Shown here piece by piece: positions 7,768 through 23,000 of a stretch of 34,472 nucleotides of DNA. A model generated the notes under the pieces. The model saw only the letters and a program-made list of their open reading frames with translations, ran no database searches and was not told the origin of the DNA. This stretch comes from Candidatus Nanopelagicales bacterium (lineage in GTDB: Bacteria; Actinomycetota; Actinomycetes; S36-B12). Position 1 is the first letter of the stretch, and each line of letters opens with the position of its first letter. The stretch covers positions 1 through 34,472 of the forward strand of contig JAURME010000068.1 in NCBI GenBank assembly GCA_030830865.1, given 5' to 3'. Both the position numbers and the translations under genes were made by a program.

Positions 7768-8767
7768 CGTCCACCTCCGGCTCAGGGTCGGCGGGTCGAT
7801 GGGCGTACGACACGGCATCCGCGAGCGAGCGGAAACCTCGCTCGCCGAGGGCCCTCTGCAGCTCCTCCTGGATACGGACGGGCGCCGAGGGGTCATGGAA
7901 GATGACGGTGCCGGCCTGGACGGCATTCGCCCCAGCGAGGACGAATTCCAGGGCGTCTCGGCCGCTGCGGATGCCGCCGACGCCGATGATCGGCAGGTCG
8001 GGGAAGGCCTGCCGGATCTGCCAGACCGTCCGCACGGCCATCGGCCTGATGGCCGGCCCCGAGAGTCCGCCGGTGACGCCGGCCAGCTTCGGCCGCATCG
8101 TGTCCGTGTCGATGACCATGCCGAGGGTCGTGTTCATGACCGTGACCCCCGTGGCTCCGGCACGAACGACGGAATCGGCGATCTCGACGATGTCCGTGAC
8201 GTCCGGCGAGAGCTTGGCGAAGATCGGCAGCCGCGGATCACTGTGACGACGCACGGCGCTGATGACTTCTGCGGCCGAGGATGACCTGCACGCGAAGACC
8301 TGCCCGCGATCGGCCACGTTCGGGCACGAGATGTTGACCTCGAGCGCCGTCACCGCACGGCTGGTCCGAAGCTTGGCCGCGATCTTGCCGAAGTCCTCCA
8401 CGGTGTCCCCGGCGATCGACACGATGGCCCGTGCGCCGCGCTGGTCCAACCAGGAGAGGTCCTTCTCGAGGAAGGCGTCGATCCCCGGGCCCTGGAGTCC
8501 GATCGAGTTGAGCATCCCGCTCGGCGTCTCCGCCATGCGCGGCGTGGCGCGACCAGAGCGCGCCTGGAGCATGATCGTCTTCGTGACCACGGCCCCGATC
8601 GACGAGACGTCGAAGAACTGATCCAGCTCACGGCCCGCTGCGGCGCACCCCGACGCGGTCATGACGGGAGACGGGAGCTCCAACGGACCGAGCCGGGTGC
8701 TCATGTCGACATCAGGCACAGGTGTGGCACCCGGCATGGGGCCACGTGAGATGAGGGCGCGACTCAT
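7742..8767 (-). CDS. pyrD: Dihydroorotate dehydrogenase, class 1B catalytic subunit
   Basis: Oxidises dihydroorotate to orotate; the FMN-containing catalytic subunit of the NAD-linked PyrD/PyrK complex. The product is 341 aa from an ATG that overlaps the pyrK stop by one base (TGATG). The catalytic loop VNISCPNV (about 144-151) has Cys148, the active-site base of class 1 enzymes; class 2 enzymes use Ser. The FMN-phosphate loop GVGGIRSGRDALEF is intact. The mature family usually begins near MSTRLGPLELPSPV, at the internal ATG at 8704, so the first 21 residues may not be translated. The C terminus is a short acidic tail ([10 protein letters not shown]). Many actinobacteria instead carry a membrane-associated class 2 PyrD at this operon position. 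Confidence 0.93.
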   Translation of the reverse strand: MSRALISRGPMPGATPVPDVDMSTRLGPLELPSPVMTASGCAAAGRELDQFFDVSSIGAVVTKTIMLQARSGRATPRMAETPSGMLNSIGLQGPGIDAFLEKDLSWLDQRGARAIVSIAGDTVEDFGKIAAKLRTSRAVTALEVNISCPNVADRGQVFACRSSSAAEVISAVRRHSDPRLPIFAKLSPDVTDIVEIADSVVRAGATGVTVMNTTLGMVIDTDTMRPKLAGVTGGLSGPAIRPMAVRTVWQIRQAFPDLPIIGVGGIRSGRDALEFVLAGANAVQAGTVIFHDPSAPVRIQEELQRALGERGFRSLADAVSYAHRPADPEPEVDDELDFISE

Positions 8768-9623
8768 CAGTGACCTCCCGACGTGGGGGCGCCGAGCGTG
8801 TCCGGAGGAATGCTCCCGACCTCGTCCCAGCGCACGCGGTCCCCGGCGAACACCGGACCCTCCGTGCAGGATCGCAGCATCCGGGTCACTCCATCCTTGC
8901 CGATCACGGGCAGCACACAGGTCATGCACACGCCGACCCCGCAGGCCATGGCCTCCTCCACGGCGCACTGGCTGTACGCACCGCGGTCGCTCGCGATCTC
9001 TGCGACCCGCTGGAGCATGGGCATGGGCCCGCAGGCGTACACGACGGCCGCATCACCTTGCGCCATGAGGTCGGGCAGCACATCGGTCACTCGACCTCGT
9101 GTGCCCATCGAGCCGTCGTCCGTCGTGATCGTCAGCGTGGACGCGAGCCGCTTCAGCTCCAGGGCCCCGTAGAGCCGGTCCTCGGATGCGGCGCCGAGCA
9201 CGACGTCGACCCGGCAGCCGCGCTCGCGCAGCTGCTCCGCCAGCATGAACAGGGGGGCAGAGCCGTAGCCCCCGCCGACGAGGACCGTGGGCACCGACTG
9301 CTTGGGAAGCACGAACGGGCGACCGAGCGGGCCGACGATGTCGACCGGGTCGTGACGACGCCGGTCGACCAGCCAGCGGGTGCCCTTGCCATGGACCCCC
9401 ACGACGATGTCCAGCGTCCCGCCGTAGACCCCTCGGGACTGCACCCGGTGGATCGCGAAGGCACGACGCAGCAGCATGCTGCTCTCGTCACCGCCCATGC
9501 CCAGGGTCACGAAGTGACCGGGCCTGGTGGCCTCGGAGATGCCGGGAGCCGTCAGCGAGATGACGTGGTAGGCGCCGGCCCGGCGGATGTCGAGGATCTG
9601 TCCGGTGACCTGGACGGGAGTCG

Positions 9624-9627
<4 letters not shown>
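8767..9627 (-). CDS. pyrK: Dihydroorotate dehydrogenase electron transfer subunit
   Basis: FAD and [2Fe-2S] subunit that passes electrons from PyrD to NAD+. The product is 286 aa. The ferredoxin-reductase-like FAD domain (about 1-105) has LLRRAFAIH. The NAD-binding domain has [10 protein letters not shown] and YACGPMPML. The cluster-binding Cys are in [14 protein letters not shown] (Cys229, 234, 237) and RSCTEGPVF (Cys254), the standard PyrK spacing. It overlaps carB upstream by 4 bases and pyrD downstream by 1 base, which fits stoichiometric production with PyrD. The chosen start, ATG at 9627, sits in that ATGA overlap. Confidence 0.95.
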
Positions 9628-12931
<3,304 letters not shown>

Positions 12932-12932
<1 letters not shown>

Positions 12933-14077
12933 CAGGCGCTCCGTCCCTCTCGTGCGGCAGACATGAGGTCTGCGAACCGGTCGAACAGGTAGTCGGCGTC
13001 ATGCGGGCCGGCGGCCGCCTCCGGGTGGTACTGCACGCTGAAGGCAGGGACGTCGAGGCAGCGCAGACCCTCGACCACGTCGTCATTGAGGCACAGGTGA
13101 CTCACTTCAGCGCTGCCGAACGGCGTCTCGAAGGCACCGCCGCGCGGTGCGTCGACCGCGAAGCCGTGGTTGTGCGCGGTGACCTCGACCTTGCGGGTGA
13201 TCAGATCCATCACGGGCTGGTTGATGCCGCGGTGTCCGTAGCGGAGTTTGTAGGTGCCCAGGCCGAGCGCCCGGCCGAGGATCTGGTTGCCGAAGCAGAT
13301 GCCGAACACGGGGACGCGGCGCCGCAGCAGCTCCTGCACGACTCCGACGGCGTGGTCGGCCGTGGCGGGATCACCGGGTCCGTTGGAGAAGAACACGCCG
13401 TCCGGCTCCAGGGCGAGGATCTGCTCGGTGCTCCACTCGGCGGGAACGACATGGACCTCCATGCCGCGCTCCGCCATCTGGTGCGGGGTCATCGCCTTGA
13501 TGCCGAGGTCGACCGCCACGACGGTGAACCGGCGCTCCCCCACCGCCGGGACGACGTACGGCTCGTCCGTCGTGACATCGGCCGTCAGGTTCGCCCCGGC
13601 CATCTGCGGACTTCCCTGGACGGCCCTGAGCAGCTCCTCGGGGGTGCGCTCGGCATCGGGGCCGCTGAAGATGCCCACGCGCATCGCACCGCGCTCGCGC
13701 AGGTGCCGCGTGAGGGCACGGGTGTCGATGCCGCTGATGCCGACGATGCTCTGGTCGACGAGCTCATCCTCGAGGCCGCGCACAGCGCGCCAGTTGGATG
13801 CGATGCGCGAGGGCTCGCGCACGACGTAGCCGTTGACCCAGATGCGACGGGACTCCGGATCCTCGTCGTTCATGCCCGTGTTGCCGATGTGGGGAGCGGT
13901 CATGATCACCACCTGACCGCGGTACGACGGGTCGGTCAGGGTCTCCTGGTACCCGCTCATGCCGGTGGAGAAGACCGCCTCCCCGAATGCGGTGCCCACG
14001 GCGCCGTAGGCGTCGCCGTGCATGGTGCGTCCGTCCTCGAGGACGAGCACCGCCTTCTCCTGCGGAACGCGGGTCAT
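12932..14077 (-). CDS. carA: Carbamoyl-phosphate synthase small subunit (glutaminase)
   Basis: Class I glutamine amidotransferase that hydrolyses glutamine and passes ammonia to CarB. The product is 381 aa. The N-terminal domain includes [17 protein letters not shown]. The amidotransferase domain has the nucleophile in FGICFGNQ (Cys261) and the His/Glu pair in VQYHPEA (His351, Glu353), giving a complete triad. The start is the ATG at 14077, preceded by a clear AGGAG and overlapping the stop of the small upstream ORF (ATGA). The track's longer 487-aa version is an in-frame read-through into non-homologous sequence. Confidence 0.97.
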
Positions 14078-14211
14078 CGGGCTCCTGTCGAGAACATGGC
14101 CATGAGGCCATCCAACAACGTGTGGTGGTCGGACGATGCATCCGCCCGGTATCCGGAGTCGAGCTCGGGGTCGGCGGCGGCCGTTCCCATGGTCGTGACG
14201 AGGAGTGTCAT
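14074..14211 (-). CDS. Small hypothetical ORF between pyrC and carA
   Basis: A 45-codon ORF too short for the supplied track. Its ATG overlaps the pyrC stop by 4 bases and its TGA overlaps the carA ATG by 4 bases, so the 130-base gap is one complete reading frame with the same ATGA junctions as real genes in this operon. About 36 of 45 sense codons end in G or C (80%), in line with coding DNA here. The product begins MTLLVTTMG, has a polar acidic middle, and ends [17 protein letters not shown] see no convincing membrane span or known domain. In Mycobacterium a larger gene (Rv1382) sits between pyrC and carA, so this could be a remnant or a distinct small protein. It might also be a leader whose translation merely couples ribosomes to carA. 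Confidence 0.55.
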   Translation of the reverse strand: MTLLVTTMGTAAADPELDSGYRADASSDHHTLLDGLMAMFSTGAR

Positions 14212-15484
14212 GCGAGCGCCCCATCGAGCACCGTCGGCGTGCCGGCATACAGCGTGTGAACCACCCGACCCGGGAGGGTGCGACCCGCGTACGGGGAGTT
14301 GCGGCTCTTGGAGGCCAGCCGCATCGGATCCACCACGGACGTCGCCTCGGGATCGATGACAGTGATGTTCGCAACGGCGCCCGGGACGAGCTCATGGCCC
14401 TGGGTGCGGACCCGACCGATCTGCGCGGGTGCCGAGGACATCCGGTCGGCCAGCTGGCGCCAGGTCAGGCGGCCGGGCAGCACCATGGTCTCCATCAGGA
14501 CGCCGAGCGCAGTCTCAAGGCCGAGCATTCCCATGGCCGCGGCGGCCCACTCACAGTCCTTGTCCTCATGAGGGTGGGGGGCGTGGTCGGTCGCGACGAT
14601 GTCGATCGTCCCGTCGGCGAGCGCCTCGCGCAGTGCCTCGACGTCCTCGGCCGTGCGGAGCGGCGGGTTGACCTTGTACAGGGGGTCGTACGACGCCACG
14701 AGCTCCTCGGTGAGGACGAGGTGATGGGGCGTGACCTCGGCGGTCACGTCGACACCCCGCGACTTGGCCCAGCGCACGACCTCGACGGACCCCGCCGTGG
14801 ACAGGTGGCACACATGCAGCCGCGAGCCGACATGCTGGGCGAGCAGGACATCTCGCGCGATGATCGCCTCCTCGGCGACGGCCGGCCAACCGGCCAGACC
14901 GAGCCGACCGGACAGCTCGCCCTCGTTCATCTGGGCGTTCTCGGTGAGACGCGGCTCCTGCGCGTGCTGCGCGACGACTCCGTCGAAGGCCTTCACGTAC
15001 TCCAGGGCCCGGCGCATGAGCACGGCATCGTGGACACACTTGCCGTCGTCGCTGAACACCCGCACGCCCGCAGCGCTGTCGGCCATGGCGCCGAGCTCGG
15101 CCATGCGCTCACCCGCGAGGCCCACGGTGACGGCACCCACCGGGCGGACGTCGACGAGGCCGGCCTCCTGACCCAGGCGCCACACCTGCTCGACGACGCC
15201 CGCGGTGTCGGCGACCGGGCTCGTGTTCGCCATCGCATGCACACAGGTGTAGCCACCGAGCGCCGCCGCCTGCGAACCGGTGAGCACGGTCTCCGCATCC
15301 TCGCGGCCAGGCTCGCGCAGGTGGGTGTGGAGGTCGACGAATCCGGGCACCGCGATCAGGCCGTCGGCATCGACGACCTCACCCTCGGCCGTCCCCGGGG
15401 TGGCGAGGTCGACGATGACACCGTCGGCCACGACGATGTCCCGGGGCTCCTCGCCGTAGGGTCGGGCCCCCCTGAGCACGATGG

Positions 15485-15488
<4 letters not shown>
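14208..15488 (-). CDS. pyrC: Dihydroorotase (class I)
   Basis: Cyclises carbamoyl aspartate to dihydroorotate; a zinc amidohydrolase. The product is 426 aa, typical of class I. The metal site begins with [10 protein letters not shown] (His54 and His56), and the catalytic Asp lies in VATDHAPH. Intermediate motifs include [20 protein letters not shown] and [11 protein letters not shown], the last two with metal-ligand His residues. The ATG at 15488 overlaps the pyrB stop by 4 bases. PyrB and class I PyrC associate in some bacteria, which fits the tight linkage, but that is inference here. Confidence 0.97.
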
Positions 15489-17058
<1,570 letters not shown>

Positions 17059-18492
17059 TCAGACGCCGGCAGCCGGGCCCGCACTTCCCATCTTGTGCAC
17101 ACGCATGCCGTTGGTCGTTCCGGGGACACCCGGGGGCACGCCGGCGACGATGACGACGCGATCGCCGTAGGTCGCCCGCCCGATGTCGAGCAGCGCCTTG
17201 TCGACCTGCTGCACCATGTCGTCGGTGTGCTTCACGGAGGACACGAGGAAGGTCTCGACACCCCAGACCAGGGCCAGCTGGCTGCGCGTCCGCGGATTCG
17301 GCGTGAACGCCAGAAGGGGCGTGCGGCTGCGCCAGCGCGAGATCAGACGGGCCGACGAGCCGGTCTCGGTGAAGGCGATGAGGTGGGTGGCCGCGACTCC
17401 ATCGGCGACTCCGACCGCCGCGTGCGTCAGCGCCCGCGCGGTCGATCCGGTCCAGGGGTCGGACAGGCTCGGAACCTCGTGCAGGGCCCAGGTCTCGACG
17501 TGCTCGATGATGCGCGCCATGGTCTCGACCACCAGGTTCGGATGCTCACCGACGCTCGTCTCACCCGACAGCATGAGGGCGTCGGCGCCGTCGAGGACGG
17601 CGTTAGCGACGTCACTGGCCTCGGCGCGGGTGGGCCGATTGGCCACGGCCATGGAGTCCAGCATCTGGGTCGCGACGATGACGGGCTTGGCGGCCTCGCG
17701 GCACAGGTGAATGGCGCGCTTCTGCACCAAGGGGACGGCCTCGAGCGGAAGTTCGACGCCGAGATCGCCTCGAGCCACCATGACTCCGTCGAACGCGGCG
17801 ATGATCTCCTCGAGGTTCTCGATGGCCTGCGGCTTCTCGACCTTGGCCAGGACGGGAACACGCACACCCTCCTCGTCCATGATGGCGTGGACATCGGCGA
17901 TATCGGCGGCGCTGCGCACGAAGGACAGAGCGATGAGGTCCGCGCCGATGCGCAGAGCCCAACGCAGGTCCTCCTTGTCCTTCTCGGACAGCGCCGGGAC
18001 GCTCACCGCGACGCCCGGGAGGTTGAAACCCTTGTTGTCGGAGACCCGGCCGCCCTCGATGACCTCGGTGTGCACGCGGGGTCCGACGACCTTGGTGACC
18101 CTGAGCTCGATCCGACCGTCGTCCACCAGGACCACATCGCCTGGCGTGACATCACCCGGCAGGCCCGAGTAGGTCGTCGACACCATCTCGCGGTCGCCAG
18201 GCACATCTTCGGTGGTGACGATGAACTCGTCGCCTGCCTCCAGCAGGATCGGACCGGACGCGAATGTGCCCAGCCGGATCTTGGGACCCTGCAGGTCGAC
18301 AAGCACTCCGACCCCTCGCCCGGCGGCGTCGGAGGCCGCACGCACGTGCGCGTACACCTGCTCATGATCGGCGTACTGGCCGTGCGAGAGGTTCAGCCGT
18401 GCCACATCCATGCCAGCCTCGACCAGGCCGGTGATGGCCTCCAGGGAGCTGGTGGCAGGGCCGAGGGTGGCAACGATCTTGGCGCGACGCAT
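17059..18492 (-). CDS. pyk: Pyruvate kinase
   Basis: Last step of glycolysis, phosphoenolpyruvate plus ADP to pyruvate plus ATP, in the cytosol. The product is 477 aa. It begins MRRAKIVATLGPATSS; DVARLNLSHGQ carries the substrate Arg and Asn, VLAKVEKPQAIEN has the catalytic Lys, and MVARGDLGVELP and ATQMLDSM follow. The C-terminal allosteric domain (about 350-477) includes FTETGSSARLISRWRS. The ATG at 18492 is only 7 bases after a TAGGGT sequence, so the mRNA may be leaderless, although AGGG could instead serve as a Shine-Dalgarno site. A LacI-type palindrome lies just upstream. The gene appears to be a separate unit between gltD and the pyr operon. Confidence 0.97.
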   Translation of the reverse strand: MRRAKIVATLGPATSSLEAITGLVEAGMDVARLNLSHGQYADHEQVYAHVRAASDAAGRGVGVLVDLQGPKIRLGTFASGPILLEAGDEFIVTTEDVPGDREMVSTTYSGLPGDVTPGDVVLVDDGRIELRVTKVVGPRVHTEVIEGGRVSDNKGFNLPGVAVSVPALSEKDKEDLRWALRIGADLIALSFVRSAADIADVHAIMDEEGVRVPVLAKVEKPQAIENLEEIIAAFDGVMVARGDLGVELPLEAVPLVQKRAIHLCREAAKPVIVATQMLDSMAVANRPTRAEASDVANAVLDGADALMLSGETSVGEHPNLVVETMARIIEHVETWALHEVPSLSDPWTGSTARALTHAAVGVADGVAATHLIAFTETGSSARLISRWRSRTPLLAFTPNPRTRSQLALVWGVETFLVSSVKHTDDMVQQVDKALLDIGRATYGDRVVIVAGVPPGVPGTTNGMRVHKMGSAGPAAGV

Positions 18493-18499
18493 GACGACA

Positions 18500-18520
18500 A
18501 CCCTATCCGTAAACGTTTGC
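18500..18520 (-). promoter_or_regulatory. pyk promoter -10 and LacI-family-like operator
   Basis: The minus strand has GCAAACGTTTAC (18509-18520), an almost perfect palindrome around AAACGTTT, immediately followed by TAGGGT (18500-18505). The palindrome resembles LacI/GalR-family operators (central CG, flanking AAA/TTT), including Cra/FruR sites that control pyk in enterobacteria. Its place just upstream of the -10 would let a bound protein block RNA polymerase. The regulator is not in this window. Confidence 0.5.
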
Positions 18521-18576
18521 AGATCGGTGGCTGATGGTTGAACGGCAGGTGGCGCGTTCCGATCGCCGAGGATCCA

Positions 18577-20031
18577 TCAGATGAGCAGTGGCCGCGCTGA
18601 CGCCGGGATCGGCGAAGGCAGGTTGGTGCTCCCCATGAGGAACTCATCGACGCTGGCCGCGGCCGCGCGTCCTTCGGCGATGGCCCACACGATCAGGGAC
18701 TGCCCGCGACCCGCATCTCCCGCGATGAAGACGCCGGGCACGTCGGTCGTGTAGTCATCACGACGGGCGATCGCTCCGCGATCAGTCAGGCTGAGCCCGA
18801 ACTGGTCCGCCAGGCCGTTGTCCTCGGGTCCCAGGAAGCCCATGGCGAGGAACACGTAGTCGGCCGGGATCTCACGGGTCGAGCCTGGCACTGGACGCAG
18901 ACCGCCCTCGTGCTGCTCCACCTCGACCAGGCGGATGGCTCGCAGGTTGCCCTCCCCATCGCCCAGGAACTCCTCGGTCGAGACGGCGAACATCCGGTCA
19001 CCGCCCTCCTCATGGGCACTGGACACCCGGTAGGTCATCGGATAGGTCGGCCACGGCTGGGAGTCCGGACGGTGGTGCGGAGGCGTCGGCAGGATCTCCA
19101 ACTGGGTGATCGACGCCGCGCCCTGGCGGTGCGCGGTGCCCAGACAGTCGGCGCCGGTGTCGCCGCCGCCGATGATGACGACATGCTTGCCGGCGACGTC
19201 GATCGGCGACGCGTCGAGATCACCCTCCTGCACGCGGTTCGCCAGCGGCAGGTACTCCATGGCCTGGTAGATGCCTGTGAGGTCGCGGCCGGGAGCGGGC
19301 AGATCACGCCATACGGTCGCGCCGACGGCGAGTACAACGGCGTCATAGCGCTGACGCAGGTCCTCCCCCGTCAGGTCGATGCCGACCTCGACACCAGGAC
19401 GGAACTTCACACCCTCGGCCTGCATCTGGTCCAGACGGCGGTCGAGGTGGCGCTTCTCCATCTTGAACTCGGGAATGCCGTAGCGCAGGAGCCCGCCGAT
19501 CCGATCAGCACGCTCGAAGACAGCGACGGTGTGACCGGCCCGGGCGAGCTGTTGCGCGGCCGCCAGCCCTGCCGGCCCCGAGCCGACGACGGCCACGGTG
19601 CGGCCGGTGAGTCGGTCCGGCGGCTGGGGCGTGACCCAGCCCTCGGCCCACGCCCGGTCGATGATGGACACCTCGACCTGCTTGATGGTCACCGGATCCT
19701 GGTTGATCCCGAGGACGCAGGCTGTCTCGCACGGGGCCGGACACAGGCGCCCGGTGAACTCCGGGAAGTTGTTCGTCGCGTGCAGCCGCTCGATCGCGTC
19801 CTGCCAGTCATGACTCCAGACGAGGTCGTTCCACTCCGGGATGAGGTTGCCCAGCGGACATCCGTTGTGGCAGAACGGGATGCCGCAGTCCATGCAGCGC
19901 CCCGCCTGCTTCTCCAGACGCTCGGCATCGAACTCCTCGTACACCTCCCGCCAGTCCTGGATGCGCACGTCGACCGGTCGCCTCGTGGGCAGCTCGCGCT
20001 GTGTGGACAAGAAGCCCTTCGGGTCAGCCAT
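18577..20031 (-). CDS. gltD: Glutamate synthase (NADPH) small subunit
   Basis: Supplies electrons from NADPH to GltB for making two glutamates from glutamine and 2-oxoglutarate. The product is 484 aa. The N-terminal ferredoxin-like domain has Cys clusters [19 protein letters not shown] and [12 protein letters not shown] for [4Fe-4S] binding. The FAD Rossmann motif is [14 protein letters not shown], the NADPH motif is [13 protein letters not shown], and [14 protein letters not shown] binds FAD near the C terminus. Its ATG at 20031 overlaps the end of gltB by 8 bases and has GGGAGGA 5 bases upstream, so the two subunits are translated together. Confidence 0.97.
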   Translation of the reverse strand: MADPKGFLSTQRELPTRRPVDVRIQDWREVYEEFDAERLEKQAGRCMDCGIPFCHNGCPLGNLIPEWNDLVWSHDWQDAIERLHATNNFPEFTGRLCPAPCETACVLGINQDPVTIKQVEVSIIDRAWAEGWVTPQPPDRLTGRTVAVVGSGPAGLAAAQQLARAGHTVAVFERADRIGGLLRYGIPEFKMEKRHLDRRLDQMQAEGVKFRPGVEVGIDLTGEDLRQRYDAVVLAVGATVWRDLPAPGRDLTGIYQAMEYLPLANRVQEGDLDASPIDVAGKHVVIIGGGDTGADCLGTAHRQGAASITQLEILPTPPHHRPDSQPWPTYPMTYRVSSAHEEGGDRMFAVSTEEFLGDGEGNLRAIRLVEVEQHEGGLRPVPGSTREIPADYVFLAMGFLGPEDNGLADQFGLSLTDRGAIARRDDYTTDVPGVFIAGDAGRGQSLIVWAIAEGRAAAASVDEFLMGSTNLPSPIPASARPLLI

Positions 20032-23000
20032 TGAGTCCTCCCATGATCGCGATCATCGGATCCATGCCCTTCTCCTCCGCCTCGGCCCTGAGCCGGAGCA
20101 CGCGCTTGTAGTCCCGCGGCATGACTACGGTGAAGCGTCGCGCGGACGCCGGCCAGTCCTCGAGCAGCGCCTTCGCGACCGCGGAGTCCGTCTCCTCGGC
20201 ATGATCCCGAAGGAAGCCGTGAAGCAGATCGAAGTCCTCGGTCGACAGCGGATCGAGATCCACCATCTCTCCGTTGACCCGCTCCGGGTCGAGGTCGAGG
20301 ACGTAGGCGACTCCACCTGACATGCCGGCTCCGAGGTTGCGGCCGGTCGCGCCCAGGATCACTGCGTAGCCACCCGTCATGTACTCAAGAGCGTGGTCCC
20401 CCACCCCCTCCACGACCGCGGTCACGCCGGAGTTGCGGACGCAGAAGCGCTCACCGACCCGGCCGCGCAGGAAGATCCGCCCACTGGTCGCGCCGTAGCC
20501 GATGACGTTGCCGGCGATGATGTTGTCCTCGGCCGTCAGAGTCGCCTCGCGGTGCGGACGGATGACGATCCGGCCGCCCGACAGCCCCTTGCCGACGTAG
20601 TCATTGGCATCGCCCTCGAGTCGCAGAGTGACACCCGCCGGAACGAAGGCCCCGAAGGACTGGCCAGCCGATCCCACGAGCGTCAGGTCGATGGTGCCGT
20701 CAGGCAGGCCCGCTCCACCGTGACGGCGGGTGACCTCCGCGCCCAGCATGGTGCCGACGGTGCGATGGACATTGCGGACCTCCAGCTGACCGCGCACGGG
20801 GTCACCGTGCTTGATCGCCGGCTCGCACATGGCGATGAGGTCCACGTCCAGGGCCTTCTCGAGACCGTGGTCCTGCAGCGTCGTCTGGCGTCGTGCAGTG
20901 CCCTCCTCGACCTCAGGCATGTGCAGGATCGGCGAGAGGTCCATCCCCGATGCCTTCCAATGGTCGACCGCCCGTTCGATGTCGAGCACCTCCACCTGGC
21001 CGATGGCCTCGTCGAGGGTGCGGAAGCCGAGCGAGGCCAGGAGTTCACGGACCTCCTCCGCGATGTACTCGAAGAATGTCTCGACGAACTCCGGCTTGCC
21101 GGTGAACCGGTCGCGCAGCACAGGATTCTGGGTGGCGACGCCGACCGGGCAGGTGTCCAGGTGACAGACGCGCATCATCACGCAGCCGCTGACGACGAGC
21201 GGCGCTGTGGCGAATCCGAACTCCTCGGCTCCGAGCAGGGCGGCGATGACGACGTCGCGACCGGTCTTGAGCTGACCGTCGGTCTGGACGACGACGCGAT
21301 CGCGCAGGCCGTTGAGGAGCAGCGTCTGCTGCGTCTCCGCGAGCCCGAGCTCCCAGGGGCCGCCAGCGTGCTTGAGCGAGGTCAGCGGCGAGGCACCGGT
21401 GCCGCCGTCATGACCGGAGATGAGGATGACGTCGGCGTGCGCCTTCGCCACGCCCGCGGCCACCGTGCCGACGCCGACCTCGGACACCAGCTTCACGTGG
21501 ATGCGTGCGGTGTTGTTGGCGTTCTTGAGGTCGTGGATCAGCTGGGCGAGCTCCTCGATCGAGTAGATGTCGTGGTGGGGCGGGGGCGAGATGAGACCGA
21601 CACCCGGTGTCGAATGACGGGTCTTGGCCACCCAGGGGTAGACCTTGTGCCCGGGGAGCTGGCCACCCTCACCGGGCTTCGCACCCTGAGCCATCTTGAT
21701 CTGAATGTCGTCGCTGTTGACGAGGTACTCGCTCGTCACGCCGAATCGACCTGAGGCGACCTGCTTGATCGCCGAGCGCTTCGAGTCCCCGTTGGCCATC
21801 GGCTGGAACCTCTCCGGGTCCTCACCACCCTCCCCGGTGTTGGACTTCGCGCCCAGTCGGTTCATCGCGATGGCGAGGGTCTCATGGGCCTCCTGCGAGA
21901 TCGACCCGTAGGACATGGCCCCCGTCGAGAAGCGCTTGACGATCTCGGAGACCGGCTCGACCTCGTCAATCGAGATCGGCTCCCGGACGCCCTCCTTGAA
22001 GCGGAAGAGGCCGCGCAGGGTCATGAGGCGCTCGGACTGGTCGTCCACGCGCTGCGAGTACTGCCGGAAGATGTCGAACCGCTTGTTGCGCGTCGCGTGC
22101 TGGAGTCGGAACACCGTCTCCGGGTCGAACAGGTGCGGCTCACCCTCACGGCGCCACTGGTACTCACCTCCGACGGTCAGCGTGCGGTGCGCCGGCGCGA
22201 TGCCGGAGGGCGGGTAGGCGACCCGATGGCGACGCGCCACCTCCTCGGCGATGACGTCGATGCCGACGCCGCCGAGCTTGGAGGCCGTACCGGTGAAATA
22301 GGCGTCGACGAGATCCTGGGACAGGCCCACGGCCTCGAAGATCTGTGCACCGCGGTACGACGCCACGGTCGAGACGCCCATCTTCGACATGACCTTCAGC
22401 AGGCCCTTGCCGAGCGCCTTGACCACGTTGCGCATGGCCTTCTCGGGAGCGATGTCGCCGAGCACGCCACGACGAGCGAGATCCTCGGTGGTCTCGAGCG
22501 CCAGGTAGGGGTTGACCGCCGCCGCGCCGTAGCCCACGAGCAGCGCGACGTGGTGGACCTCGCGGACGTCGCCGGCCTCGACCAGCAGGCCGACCATGGT
22601 GCGGGTCTTGGTCTGCACGAGATGGTGATGCACGGCAGCGGTGAGGAGCAGGGACGGGATCGGTGCGAGCTGCGAGTCGCTGTCACGATCGGACAGGACG
22701 ATGAACCGCTTGCCCTGACGGATGACGGCGTCAACCTCGTTGAAGATCTCCTGCAGGCGCCGCTCCAGCGCGGGCCCGCCACCGGCGACGTTGTACAGGC
22801 CCGAGACGCGGACACCCGCGAAGCTCGAGAACTGCCCGTCCTGGTTGATGTGCAGGACCTTGCTCAGCTCGTCGTTGTCGATCACCGGGAACGGCAGGAC
22901 CACCTGATGGCAGTGCCCCGGCGACGGCTCGAGGAGATTGCCCTCCGGGCCGATGATGCTCGACAGGGAGGTGACGATCTCCTCGCGGATGGCATCCAAC

